A stretch of DNA of 31,546 nucleotides. Origin: CAYVBE01 sp964448935. Its GTDB lineage: Bacteria > Planctomycetota > Brocadiia > SM23-32. Positions 1 to 8,039 of this stretch are shown here, piece after piece. The notes under the pieces were generated by a model. That model made no database searches and was not told where the DNA came from. It was given only the letters and a program-made list of their open reading frames with translations. The position numbers and the translations under genes were made by a program. Each line of letters opens with the position of its first letter. Position 1 is the stretch's first letter. Location: the NCBI GenBank assembly GCA_964448935.1, contig CAYVBE010000025.1, positions 1 through 31,546 of the forward strand, in the 5' to 3' direction.

Positions 1-20
1 ATCTCGTCTTTGGCGTCCAT
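1..20 (-). CDS. Possible start of a gene downstream of yidC (partial)
   Basis: On the minus strand an ATG at 20-18 opens a frame reading MDAKDE before the window ends. It lies 35 bases after the yidC stop and in the same direction. In many bacteria the gene after yidC encodes the RNA-binding protein Jag/KhpB, so that is a guess from position only. Six residues cannot identify a product, and no clear Shine-Dalgarno sequence precedes the ATG. Confidence 0.25.
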
Positions 21-55
21 TGCCGCAAGTGCCGGCTTGCGGCCGGGTGCGCCGG

Positions 56-2038
56 TTACTTGCCCTGGTTCTTACCGGAGGGCTGGGTGTGCTTCTCGAC
101 GAAGTCGTGCAGCTTGTCCATCCAGGTCGTCTTCTCGGGCTCGATGGGGCGGCGCCCCTTTTTCTTTTCCCGTCCCTGCTGAGCCACGGGCTTCAGTTCG
201 ATCCGGTCCGCCTTGCGCTGGATCAGCCAGCGTTCGAAAACCCCGATGCCCATGCTGCAGGTCAGGTAGAGGCAGAGCCCACTGGGGAAGCTGTAGAGAA
301 CGAACACGAAGATCAGCGGCATCCACTTGAGCATCTTCTGCTGCTGCTGGGCCTGCCCGGAGGTCGCCTGGGTCGTCAGGCGCGAGTTCATGAACATGGC
401 CACGGCCATGATGAGCGGCAGCAGGTTGAACTGGTCGCCCAGGAAGGGCAGGGAGAACGGCAGGTGGAAAAGCGTGTCCGGCCGGCTCAGGTCGCCCACC
501 CAGAGAAATCCGGCGTGGCGAAGCTCGATGGCCGCCCGCAGCGCGCCGAACAGGGAGATGAGCACCGGCATCTGCAACAGCATGGGTCCGCAGCCGCTCA
601 GGGGAGAGACGCCGTATTTCTTCCACAGCTTCATCTGCTCCTTGGCCAGCTTCTCCTTGTCGTCCCCGTGCTTGCGCTGCAGTTCGGCTATCTCCGGCTG
701 CAGCTTCTGCATCCTGGCCATACTCATCTGGCTCTTGCGTGTCAACGGGTGCAGCAGCATGCGCACGAAGGCGGTCAGCAGGATGATGGCGATGCCGTAG
801 TTCGGGATGATCGAATGGAGGAAGTTCAACATGCCGATAGCCAGGCGGCTGAGCGGCGGGAACAGGCCCAGTTTGATCAACTGCGGCAGGCCGGCGTTGT
901 AGGCCTCCAGGACCTTGTTCTTCTTCGGGCAGGCGACGATCCGATAGGACCTCTCCCGGTGCTCGCCGGGCTGGATGCCGATGGGCTCGGTGCGGATCAG
1001 GACGGTGCAGTTGCGGGCCAGCTCCCAGCGGTTGTCCTTGCGCGGCCGGGACGGATGGTGGGCCCATCGCGGGCCGCTCATGTCTATAATGTCTTCTTCG
1101 ATGACCTGCAGCGACTCGACCGCCCGCGCCCAGGAGCTGTCCTCCAGCATGGTGACGGCGGCGAAGTAGTGGTTGGCCACTCCGGCCCAGGCCATCTGCG
1201 TTGACTTGTTGGGGTCCGGGTCTGTCTTGCGCAGCTTCGGGGCGTTGCGCTCGGCGACGTCGTATTTGTCCGGGCCTTTCTGGACGCCCACCACCGTGCC
1301 CAGATAGCGCGTTTCGAGCGTCTCGCGTTCTATGCCGGCCGGACCGCGCAGGGCGCAGGCGACCTCCACGGCATGGGGGGATTCGTTCAGTATCTGCAGC
1401 GTCACCGCCATGTGGTATTCTTCGGTGGCGGTCACCGTCTTGCGCAGGGTCAGGCGCGTGTCGTGCGGGCCGTTGACGGGTGCCTCGAAGACCAGGCGTC
1501 CGGGCTGCTCCTCCACGCGATAGCGCAGGTCGGCCGTCTGCACCACGCTTTCCCAGCGCACGCCGTCCCGCTCGCCGGACAGCGTCAGCTCCTCCACAAC
1601 GTCACTGTAGTAGCCCTCCTGGAACTCGTCCAGCAGCGTCAGGGCAGGGCGTTTCTCCTTGCCGGGCGGGCGGTAGGGCGCCCTGTACTCCTCGTCCAGC
1701 AGGGTCAGGCTGCGCAGGCCGGCCCCCACGTTGGTCCAGTCGGCGGACAGGTGCGTGCCGGTCAGCTTCAGGTGCTCTATCGTCTCGATGTCCTGGTCCG
1801 GCCGCGGCGCCGGCCGCGGCCGGTCCGGCTGCGGTTCGGCGGCTTCAGGCTGTTCCGGTTCCGGTTCCGGCTCCGGTTCGGGCTCGGGCGCGGGGGCCAT
1901 CTCTTCCTGCCGGGGCGGCTGCTCGGGTGGCGCCTGGTCCGGTCTCTGATCTCCGAAGAACAGATAGTTTCCCGCCCACCACAGTATCAGGAATATGCCG
2001 GTGGCAATCAGGAACTGTATGAAGGTCTTGGTGTCCAT
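56..2038 (-). CDS. yidC: Membrane protein insertase YidC
   Basis: YidC/Oxa1 inserts and folds inner-membrane proteins, alone or with SecYEG. The 660-residue length and layout match the Gram-negative form: an N-terminal membrane anchor (about residues 5-28), a large periplasmic domain, then the conserved hydrophobic core from about residue 390. The core contains the conserved positive residue of the hydrophilic groove (R426, in TAFVRMLLHPLT). It also has a cytoplasmic coiled segment with KLQPEIAELQRK and a later GCGPMLLQMPVLISLFGALR segment. The anchor is joined to the periplasmic domain by an unusual Pro/Glu-rich linker (about residues 46-85) with repeated PE pairs. The ATG at 2038 has only a weak Shine-Dalgarno. 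The gene sits last in a run with scpA, a Trm112-like gene and a phosphoesterase gene, rather than beside rpmH-rnpA, which are not here. Identification is firm. Confidence 0.96.
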   Translation of the reverse strand: MDTKTFIQFLIATGIFLILWWAGNYLFFGDQRPDQAPPEQPPRQEEMAPAPEPEPEPEPEPEQPEAAEPQPDRPRPAPRPDQDIETIEHLKLTGTHLSADWTNVGAGLRSLTLLDEEYRAPYRPPGKEKRPALTLLDEFQEGYYSDVVEELTLSGERDGVRWESVVQTADLRYRVEEQPGRLVFEAPVNGPHDTRLTLRKTVTATEEYHMAVTLQILNESPHAVEVACALRGPAGIERETLETRYLGTVVGVQKGPDKYDVAERNAPKLRKTDPDPNKSTQMAWAGVANHYFAAVTMLEDSSWARAVESLQVIEEDIIDMSGPRWAHHPSRPRKDNRWELARNCTVLIRTEPIGIQPGEHRERSYRIVACPKKNKVLEAYNAGLPQLIKLGLFPPLSRLAIGMLNFLHSIIPNYGIAIILLTAFVRMLLHPLTRKSQMSMARMQKLQPEIAELQRKHGDDKEKLAKEQMKLWKKYGVSPLSGCGPMLLQMPVLISLFGALRAAIELRHAGFLWVGDLSRPDTLFHLPFSLPFLGDQFNLLPLIMAVAMFMNSRLTTQATSGQAQQQQKMLKWMPLIFVFVLYSFPSGLCLYLTCSMGIGVFERWLIQRKADRIELKPVAQQGREKKKGRRPIEPEKTTWMDKLHDFVEKHTQPSGKNQGK

Positions 2039-2085
2039 CTAATGATTCAGGCAAAAGGAAGAAATGACTTCGGCCCGGTCTGCGC

Positions 2086-2838
2086 CTACCGGCCCTCCAG
2101 CAGTCGGTCCGCCAGAAACGCATCCAGCTCCGGCACGGCGCGAATCTTGTCCACGGTCACCTCCACATCGTAGCTGACCTTGCGGTAGGTGACCCGCTCC
2201 CCGTCGAACAGAACGTAGCAGCATCGGCCATCCCCGTCTCGCGCCTGCCCCACGCTGCCCACGTTTACGATGGTCTTGTCCTTGACCAGGCGATAGCGGT
2301 GGTTCACCTCTCTGGGCGACAGAAACACCATGTCCGGCGTCCAGATGCCGGGCATGTGGGTGTGGCCGCAGAAGCAGACGCGGGGGATGCGGTCAAAGAT
2401 GGCCTGCAGCTTCTTGGGCCTGTCAACGTCTCGCGGGTAGAGATACTCGGTAATGGGATCCCTGGGGGTGCCGTGCACGAAGAGGGCGTCTCCCTCGGTG
2501 TGCGTTTCCGGCAGCGTGTCCAGAAAGTTCCAGCGCCTCAGGTTGGCGTCTCTGTCCTCCCCGAGCGGGCTGAGCTGGTTGCGGGTCCACGTGATGGATG
2601 CTTTGGCCCGTTTGTTGAAGTTCGATCCGTCGAATTCGGTCATCAGGGCTTGCTCGTGGTTGCCCCGCAGCACCACGTCGAACTCCATCGCCAGGTCAAG
2701 GCACTCCCGCGGGTTGGCGCCGTAGCCGATCACGTCGCCCAGGCAGATGATTCTGGACGCCCCCTGCTCCCGGATGTCGGCCAGCGCGGCGCGCAGGGCC
2801 TCCAGGTTGGCATGGATGTCTGAGATTATGGCGTTCAC
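2086..2838 (-). CDS. Calcineurin-like metallophosphoesterase
   Basis: This 250-residue protein has the full metal-binding signature of the calcineurin-like phosphoesterase superfamily. It shows D7-x-H9 (SDIHAN), GD with D35 (CLGDVIGYG), GNHE with N60 and H61, H122 (VHGT) and GHTH with H159 and H161. Such proteins hydrolyse phosphomono- or diesters with two metal ions. The GDVIGYG signature places it near the YfcE and protein-phosphatase-like branch, but the substrate cannot be told from sequence. No signal peptide is seen, so it should be cytoplasmic. The start is a GTG at 2838 that overlaps the stop of the upstream Trm112-like gene (GTGA), a sign of translational coupling. yidC follows after 47 bases. 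Confidence 0.9.
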   Translation of the reverse strand: MNAIISDIHANLEALRAALADIREQGASRIICLGDVIGYGANPRECLDLAMEFDVVLRGNHEQALMTEFDGSNFNKRAKASITWTRNQLSPLGEDRDANLRRWNFLDTLPETHTEGDALFVHGTPRDPITEYLYPRDVDRPKKLQAIFDRIPRVCFCGHTHMPGIWTPDMVFLSPREVNHRYRLVKDKTIVNVGSVGQARDGDGRCCYVLFDGERVTYRKVSYDVEVTVDKIRAVPELDAFLADRLLEGR

Positions 2839-3062
2839 TGGGGGCCGTTCTTATGGGGGCTTTCGGTCGGGGGCGTGGCCTCCTCGAGGAGCATCACGGG
2901 TATGCCGTCGCGGACGGGGTATCCTTTGCCGCAGCCCGTGCAGACCAGCATGTCGCCCCGGGGCTCCACGTCTTCGTGGCAGGCGGGGCAGGCCAGAATA
3001 GAGAGCAACTGTCCGTCCGGTTCGCTTCTCTCGGGGCCTTCGTCCGATCCTCGTTCAGCCAT
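2835..3062 (-). CDS. Trm112-like small zinc-binding protein
   Basis: This 75-residue protein carries two CxxC pairs (C25/C28 in CPACHE and C41/C44 in CTGCGK) followed by YPVRDGIPVMLLEEA. That is the hallmark of the Trm112/YcaR (UPF0434) family. Eukaryotic Trm112 activates methyltransferases; bacterial members are small zinc-ribbon proteins of uncertain role, sometimes next to methyltransferase or LPS genes. The acidic N-terminal 17 residues and the C-terminal tail are not part of the fold. The ATG at 3062 is preceded by GGGAG at good spacing. The gene overlaps the phosphoesterase gene by four bases and follows scpA by 39 bases, so it belongs to the same transcription unit. Confidence 0.88.
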   Translation of the reverse strand: MAERGSDEGPERSEPDGQLLSILACPACHEDVEPRGDMLVCTGCGKGYPVRDGIPVMLLEEATPPTESPHKNGPQ

Positions 3063-3101
3063 TTACCGCTCCCATAATGCTAACAGAAAGGCGTGGGGCC
3101 T

Positions 3102-3887
3102 TCAAACGTTCGGTTCCTCGTCGGGGTCTTCGTCCAGCAGGCCGATGCGGATGCTCCGGGCGCTGGAGTCCGGCTGGTCCAGGCGTATTCGCCGGCGCCG
3201 AACCAGCTCCAGCAGCGCCAGGAAGATGCCCACGACCCGTTCCCGGGTGTTTTCCTCCCGGAACAGGTCCAGGAATCCCAGTTCCCCGCCCGCGCGGCGC
3301 AGCCTCTGCACGACCTCGCCCACGTACACGCTGACGGGGACGTCGCTGCGGATAACCCGCGGGGAGGGTTTGAGCTGTGTCTGCTCGACCACCTCTGCGA
3401 ACGCCGCCATCAGGTCCCAGACCTCCAGGTCCTCCAGCAGGGCATCCGGGCCGGGCTGTTCGACCTCCGGCTCCGGCGGGCGCGGCCGCGCGAACCGCTC
3501 CGTCCTTCTCTGCGCCCGGTCTTCCAGGTCCTCGGCCGCCTCCTTGAACTGCTTGTACTGCAGCAGCCGGCGCACCAGCTCCACCCCGGGGTCCTCTTCG
3601 TCCTCCTCGTCCGCCTCCGACGGCGGCAGCAGCGTGCGGCTCTTTATCTCCATCAGCGTGGCGGCCATCACCAGGAAATCGGCCGCCACGTTCACGTCGA
3701 AGAACTCCATCGTCCGTATGGCGGCCAGGTAGCGGTCCGTTATCTCCGAGACACGCACCTCGAATATGTCCACCTCCTCCTGCTTGATCAGGTGCAGCAG
3801 CAGGTCCAGCGGCCCGCTGAAAACGTCCAGCTCCGCGCGAAAGGAGGACAAAGAGGTGGTGGCGTCGCTTTCCTGTTCGGCCGCCAT
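3102..3887 (-). CDS. scpA: Segregation and condensation protein A
   Basis: ScpA is the kleisin subunit that bridges SMC ATPase heads, together with ScpB, in bacterial chromosome condensation. The 261-residue protein has the typical N-terminal motif VFSGPLDLLLHLIKQEEVDI followed by DRYLAAI and FLVMAATLMEIKSRTLLP, which are diagnostic of the family. A charged, acidic linker follows (about residues 95-150), and the C-terminal winged-helix region (EVVEQTQLK and FLALLELVRRRRI) is present. Length is normal. scpB, usually nearby, is not in the window. The ATG at 3887 is preceded by GGGAG ten bases upstream. It is first in the run scpA, Trm112-like, phosphoesterase, yidC. Confidence 0.95.
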   Translation of the reverse strand: MAAEQESDATTSLSSFRAELDVFSGPLDLLLHLIKQEEVDIFEVRVSEITDRYLAAIRTMEFFDVNVAADFLVMAATLMEIKSRTLLPPSEADEEDEEDPGVELVRRLLQYKQFKEAAEDLEDRAQRRTERFARPRPPEPEVEQPGPDALLEDLEVWDLMAAFAEVVEQTQLKPSPRVIRSDVPVSVYVGEVVQRLRRAGGELGFLDLFREENTRERVVGIFLALLELVRRRRIRLDQPDSSARSIRIGLLDEDPDEEPNV

Positions 3888-4168
3888 TGTCGAGTTTCTC
3901 CCGTGCCGACTTACCCCGGATATTTCACGAGTGTTTTCCGTCCAGCGGACGTTTTTGCCCTCATGCGGCGCCCTCCGCGCTCGCCTGTCCTCGACGTGCC
4001 TTCTGGCACGCCTGCGGCAGCTCGCTTGTGCGGGCTTGCCTGAGAGCAGCCCCGTCGCCCTGGTGCGTACACAGGGTGTTGCTTGTGCATGGCCGGGTTG
4101 TTTACTGTAAGATACTTTCTTTTAGACAGTTGCGTTCGGTCCCGAAAAACTCTCATGAAACATCCGGG
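3888..4168. other. Intergenic region between scpA and the site-2 protease gene
   Basis: This 281-base gap separates two same-direction minus-strand transcription units, so it should hold a terminator for the protease operon and a promoter for scpA. An 81-residue minus-strand frame (4156-3911) is rich in Arg and Lys, has no family resemblance and no good ribosome site, and I do not call it. I could not find a convincing -35/-10 pair or a GC stem followed by a T run. The base composition dips in GC around 4100-4160. Confidence 0.4.
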
Positions 4169-4801
4169 TTAAAAGGGCAGGCCGATTATCAGACGAGCCA
4201 GGAACATGGCCGGTGAGAAAATGAACACTCCCAGCGGGTTAGGCAGGCCCAGCATGTCGGGCAGGAAGATAAGCCCCAGGAGCACCAACATACCGTACTG
4301 GTTGAAGCGCCGGTACTGCTGCGCGTAGGGATACGGCAACAGGTTCTCGGCGATATGGTGTCCGTCGAGGGGACCGAGCGGTATCAGGTTGAAAAAAGCC
4401 AGCGCGAAGCTGAGCATGGTGAGGCGTACGAAGAACTCAAACGCCATCGTAAGCGTCACCCCAGGGGCCGCAATAAGGACCACCCGCAGGACCAGCCCCA
4501 CCGCGACGGCCAGGGCGATGTTGGAACCCGGCCCGGCCGCGCTGACGATGATGTCGTCCCGGCGCGGGTTGCGGAAGTTGTGCGGATTGACGGGCACGGG
4601 TTTGGCCCAGCCGATGTGGATGAATATCGGCATCAGAATCGTTCCGATGGGGTCTATGTGGGGGATGGGATTCAGCGTCACCCGGCCCTGCCGTTCCGCC
4701 GTGGGGTCGCCCAGTTTCATGGCGCTGTAGGCGTGTGCGAATTCGTGGACCGTCAGGCATGGCAGCACCACGGCCAGCCAGTACACCCCCCGGATCACCA
4801 T
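4169..4801 (-). CDS. Site-2 protease family zinc metalloprotease (peptidase M50)
   Basis: This is a compact intramembrane zinc metalloprotease of the M50 (site-2 protease) family, in the short branch without PDZ or CBS domains. The zinc site HEFAH lies at residues 19-23 inside the first hydrophobic segment. It is followed by the typical KLGDPTAERQGRVTLNP and HIDPIGT stretches. The third zinc ligand motif, NLIPLGPLDGHHI (D146), lies in a later membrane segment. Several further hydrophobic helices are present. Such proteases cut membrane-embedded substrates such as anti-sigma factors, but the substrate here is unknown. I give the ATG at 4801. A TTG at 4819 has a better purine-rich ribosome site (GGGAGGGAG about ten bases upstream) and may be the real start, adding six residues. 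It follows gmhA closely and ends the ldh-hldE-gmhA run. Confidence 0.9.
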   Translation of the reverse strand: MVIRGVYWLAVVLPCLTVHEFAHAYSAMKLGDPTAERQGRVTLNPIPHIDPIGTILMPIFIHIGWAKPVPVNPHNFRNPRRDDIIVSAAGPGSNIALAVAVGLVLRVVLIAAPGVTLTMAFEFFVRLTMLSFALAFFNLIPLGPLDGHHIAENLLPYPYAQQYRRFNQYGMLVLLGLIFLPDMLGLPNPLGVFIFSPAMFLARLIIGLPF

Positions 4802-4841
4802 GTCTTCGATGTTGCCCAAACTTCTTCTCCCTCCCGGCGTG

Positions 4842-5417
4842 CTACTCGGGGCCGCCGAACAGCTTCTCTTCGATGAGTCGGCACAGGATGTGGACCACGG
4901 TCCCGTGGGCCTCCTGGATGCGCGGGGTTTCGTCCGCCGGCGCCACGAAGCAGATGTCACATACTTTCGCCAGGCGCCCGCCGTCGCGGCCGGTCATGCC
5001 GACGGTCAGGGCGCCGCGCCTTCGGGCTTCTTCGATGCCCGCCAGCACGTTGGGCGAGTTGCCGCTGGTGGTGATGCCGATCACCGCGTCGCCCTCGCGC
5101 GCCTGCGCGGCAACCTGCCGCGCGAACAACTGCTCCACGCCGTAATCGTTGGCCACGGCTGTCAGGATGCTGGTATCCGTTGAAAGGGCGTGGCAGGGCA
5201 GGGCGTCGCGCTCCATCAGGAACCGGCCGACCAGCTCCCCGGCCAGGTGCTGCGCGTCCGCCGCGCTGCCTCCGTTGCCCATCACGTAGACGGTGCCGCC
5301 GTCCCGGAGCACGCCGGCCAGTCGGTCGCCCAACTCCTCCAGCAGGTCCGTCTGCTCCAGCAGCCGCTCGTGCGTCGCGATCGTCCCTCGGATCAGGTCC
5401 TCAATCCTGGTTGCCAT
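4842..5417 (-). CDS. gmhA: Phosphoheptose isomerase
   Basis: GmhA converts sedoheptulose 7-phosphate to D-glycero-D-manno-heptose 7-phosphate, the first step of ADP-heptose synthesis for LPS inner core or S-layer glycans. The 191-residue SIS-domain protein shows the family motifs VMGNGGSAADAQHLAGELVG, then ALSTDTSILTAVANDYG, GITTSGNSPNV and QEAHGTVVHILC. These include the conserved Glu/His residues used for metal binding and catalysis. The ATG at 5417 is preceded by GGAG at four to five bases. A TTG 12 bases further upstream is possible but less likely. The start overlaps the end of hldE by 17 bases, so the two are probably translationally coupled. Confidence 0.95.
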   Translation of the reverse strand: MATRIEDLIRGTIATHERLLEQTDLLEELGDRLAGVLRDGGTVYVMGNGGSAADAQHLAGELVGRFLMERDALPCHALSTDTSILTAVANDYGVEQLFARQVAAQAREGDAVIGITTSGNSPNVLAGIEEARRRGALTVGMTGRDGGRLAKVCDICFVAPADETPRIQEAHGTVVHILCRLIEEKLFGGPE

Positions 5418-6897
5418 GATTCTCCGCAATTCTCTTGATCAAATCGGTGGTGCTGAAGCCTTCTGCGACCGGTGCCAGTTCTACCTTGCCGCCGTACGAT
5501 TCTACGAACTCGTACCCGACCACCTGCTCCTTGCTGTAGTCGCCGCCCTTCACCAGCACGTCCGGCCGCACCTGGCGGATCAGCGGCAGGACGCTTTCCT
5601 CTTCAAAAAGGACCACGTAGTCCACGTCCGTCAGCGAGGCAACGATGTGCGCGCGGACCTGTTCGCTGTTGATCGGCCGCGTGGGTCCTTTGAGCGCGCG
5701 GGTGGAGGCGTCGGTGTTGACACCCACCATCAGCACGTCCCCCTGCCGTGCGGCGTACTGCAGCAGTTGCACGTGGCCCAGGTGCAGCAGGTCGAAGCAG
5801 CCGTTGGTGAAGGCGATGGTGCGTCCGGCACTCCGCAGGTCGGTCACCAGGTCCTCCACCTCTTCCCGGGGTGCCAGCTTGCGGGCCAGGGGATCGGTGA
5901 CTTTCTGGACCTCCGCCTTCAGCTCCCGACGGCAGATAGTGGTTACACCGCGGTGGCTGACCTCCAGGGCGCCTCCGAAGTTCGCCAGTTCCGCCGCCTG
6001 TGCGTAGGAGGCTCCGCCCGCCAGCGCCAGCGAGAACACCGCCGCCACCATGTCCCCCGCGCCGGTCACGTCCGCCACCTCGCGCAGCCGGGCGCCGATG
6101 TGGCCGGTCTCGCCCTCGGCGGTGGCGAAGTACATCCCCTCCCTGTCCAGCTTCATTACGACCACCTGCAGGGACAGCTCGTCGAGCAGCTTCCGGCCCG
6201 CGCGGTGGTAGTCCTCCTCGTTGCGCAGCTTCATGCCGGTGGCCATCTCCGCCTCGAACCGGTTGGGCAGCAGGGCGGTCGCGCCGGCATAGCGGCCGTA
6301 GCTCTGCGTCCTCTCGGGGTCTACCACCACCGGTTTGCCCGCCGCGTGCGCCGCCTCCATCAGCTCGCCGACCGTGCCGTCGTCGAACAGGCCCTTGCCC
6401 ATGTCCTGGATGATCAGAAGCTCGGAGTCGGCCAGGCACTCGCGGGTCGTGCGCAAGACGGCAGCGGATTCCTCCTCGCTGGGCGGATCGGTCACTTCCT
6501 CGTCCACCCTCAGCATTTGCTGCATAGCACGGCCGGCGGACTGGACGTAGCCCAACATCCGCGTCTTGGCGATGGTGGGGCGGTGGGGCGACTCGATCAG
6601 CCCATCGGTATCCATCCCTGTTTTGCGCAGCAGGGCACGCAGCGTGTCCGCGGCCGCGTCGCGGCCCACCCCTCCGACGGGCACCACGTGCGCGCCGAGT
6701 CCGGCCAGCATGGCGGCCACACTGGCGGCGCCGCCGGGGCGGTTCTCCCGCTCCGCCACGTGCAGCACCGGGATGGGGCCCTCCGGCGACACGCGGGAGA
6801 CCTGCCCCCAGACGTAGGTGTCCAGGATCAGATCGCCGACGACGCATATCCGGGGCCGGCCCAATCCGTCGAGGGTCTCAACCAGGGACGACGGCAT
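5401..6897 (-). CDS. hldE: Bifunctional heptose 7-phosphate kinase / heptose 1-phosphate adenylyltransferase
   Basis: HldE (RfaE) carries two steps of ADP-heptose synthesis: phosphorylation of heptose 7-phosphate at C1, and later adenylylation of heptose 1-phosphate. The 498-residue protein has the full two-domain form. Residues about 15-320 are a PfkB/ribokinase-type kinase with GDLILDTYVWG near the start, NRPGGAASVAAML, and the catalytic TGAGD (D282). Residues about 345-498 are a nucleotidylyltransferase with FTNGCFDLLHLGH (HxGH at 372-375) and VKGGDYSKEQVVG. Both active sites look intact. The ATG at 6897 has a strong GGAGGAG ribosome site. It lies 20 bases after lactate dehydrogenase and overlaps gmhA. 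GmhB, which acts between its two reactions, is encoded separately at 22621-23175. Confidence 0.96.
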   Translation of the reverse strand: MPSSLVETLDGLGRPRICVVGDLILDTYVWGQVSRVSPEGPIPVLHVAERENRPGGAASVAAMLAGLGAHVVPVGGVGRDAAADTLRALLRKTGMDTDGLIESPHRPTIAKTRMLGYVQSAGRAMQQMLRVDEEVTDPPSEEESAAVLRTTRECLADSELLIIQDMGKGLFDDGTVGELMEAAHAAGKPVVVDPERTQSYGRYAGATALLPNRFEAEMATGMKLRNEEDYHRAGRKLLDELSLQVVVMKLDREGMYFATAEGETGHIGARLREVADVTGAGDMVAAVFSLALAGGASYAQAAELANFGGALEVSHRGVTTICRRELKAEVQKVTDPLARKLAPREEVEDLVTDLRSAGRTIAFTNGCFDLLHLGHVQLLQYAARQGDVLMVGVNTDASTRALKGPTRPINSEQVRAHIVASLTDVDYVVLFEEESVLPLIRQVRPDVLVKGGDYSKEQVVGYEFVESYGGKVELAPVAEGFSTTDLIKRIAENHGNQD

Positions 6898-6917
6898 GGC
6901 GGCTCCTCCAAAGGGGC

Positions 6918-7874
6918 TCAGTCCGGCAGGGAATCCTGAAACTCGCGCAGCGTGCGCGCGCTTTCTTCGAGGGCGCTCGTCTCCTCTGCGGCCAGTTCCA
7001 CCTTGAGCTGTTTAACGATGCCCCGCCGGTTCAGCACGCAGGGGATGCTGAGGCAGACGTCCTCTATGGGGCCGTAATCGTTGACCAGCGTGGAGACCGT
7101 GAGGACGCTGTTCTCGTCCCGCAGGATGGCGCCCACGATGCGCAGCAGGGCAAGGCCGATGCCGTAGCAGGTGGCTCCCTTTGCTTCGATGATGTGATAG
7201 GCCGACTGACGCACCTCTTCCACCATATCTGCCCGGTGCTCGCCGTGCCGGCAGCGGTCGCACTGCATGCAGTAGCGATCAATGGGCACGCCGGCCAGGT
7301 GCGTCATGCTCCAGGCGGCCACCTCCGTGTCGCCGTGCTCGCCCAGGATGTAGGCGTGGACGTTGCGCGGGTCCACGCCGCAGTGGTCGCTGAGCAGGTA
7401 GCGGAACCGGGCGCTGTCCAGCACCGTGCCGGAACCCAGCACCTGTGTTGCCGGCAGGCCGGAGTGGCGGATGGAGTCGTAGGTGAGCACGTCCACCGGA
7501 TTGGCGACCATTACGATGATGGCGTCCCGGGTGTGCGCCAGGACGTCGTCGAGGATGGAACGACATATCTTGGCGTTGCGCGCGGTGAGGTCCAGGCGGG
7601 ACTCCCCGGGCTTCTGAGCGGCGCCGGCGGTGATGACTACCACCCGTGCCCCGGCGCAATCCTCGTAGCCGCCCGCCTTGATGTTTACGGGCGGGGCGAA
7701 GAACAGGCCGTGGTTCAGGTCCATCACCTCGCCCTCGGCGCGCTCGTGGTCCTTGTCTATCAGCACGATCTCCTCCGCCAGCCCGCTGTTCATCAGCGTG
7801 TAGGCGAAGGTGCTGCCCACCGAGCCGGCGCCCACGATGGCGACGCGCGCTGCTGTGTTGTTTACAGTGTTCAT
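6918..7874 (-). CDS. ldh: L-lactate dehydrogenase
   Basis: This enzyme interconverts pyruvate and L-lactate with NAD(H). The 318-residue protein has the Rossmann motif GAGSVG (15-20) with the NAD-selecting D40. A substrate loop reads AGAAQKPGESRLDL, with Gln at the position that favours pyruvate, where malate dehydrogenases have Arg. The catalytic region GEHGDTE has H180, and KGATCYGIGLA follows. Four clustered ligand-type residues, CMQCDRCRHGEH, lie just after the catalytic loop; a similar Cys cluster occurs in some thermophile and anaerobe L-LDHs. Cytoplasmic. The ATG at 7874 has a GGGAGAAGAG ribosome site and a near-consensus promoter close upstream. Heading a heptose/protease operon is an unusual place for ldh. 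Confidence 0.93.
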   Translation of the reverse strand: MNTVNNTAARVAIVGAGSVGSTFAYTLMNSGLAEEIVLIDKDHERAEGEVMDLNHGLFFAPPVNIKAGGYEDCAGARVVVITAGAAQKPGESRLDLTARNAKICRSILDDVLAHTRDAIIVMVANPVDVLTYDSIRHSGLPATQVLGSGTVLDSARFRYLLSDHCGVDPRNVHAYILGEHGDTEVAAWSMTHLAGVPIDRYCMQCDRCRHGEHRADMVEEVRQSAYHIIEAKGATCYGIGLALLRIVGAILRDENSVLTVSTLVNDYGPIEDVCLSIPCVLNRRGIVKQLKVELAAEETSALEESARTLREFQDSLPD

Positions 7875-7895
7875 GGTCTCTTCTCCCTGAGTGTG

Positions 7896-7925
7896 ATATT
7901 AGGGCAACGGCGCGGTCCGTGTCAA
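7896..7925 (-). promoter_or_regulatory. Sigma70-like promoter for ldh-hldE-gmhA operon
   Basis: On the minus strand a perfect TTGACA -35 box (7925-7920) is followed after 18 bases by TAATAT (7901-7896), which matches TATAAT at four of six positions. Transcription would start near 7889, giving a leader of about 15 bases that contains the ldh ribosome site. Position, spacing and orientation all fit. It was found by eye and no start site has been measured. Confidence 0.6.
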
Positions 7926-7981
7926 CGTGTTGCGCCGGCGTCGAGCCGCAGGATTTGGTGGCCTTTCGGGCGCGCGGGGGC

Positions 7982-7987
7982 TATAAT
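7982..7987 (+). promoter_or_regulatory. Perfect -10 box upstream of the SDR gene
   Basis: TATAAT occurs exactly at 7982-7987, 52 bases before the SDR start codon, in an otherwise very GC-rich stretch. No good -35 box sits 16-18 bases upstream. The nearest TTG-like hexamer (TTGGTG at 7955-7960) is 21 bases away. It may be the -10 element of an activator-dependent promoter. Confidence 0.4.
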
Positions 7988-8039
7988 CCACACCGTTGCA
8001 ATCGTCTGTGAGACTACTTGATTTCTGAAGGACGAGAAC

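Noticed and set aside
3911..4156. Small minus-strand frame of 81 residues in the scpA upstream gap
   Set aside because: Arg/Lys-rich, no ribosome site, no recognisable domain.
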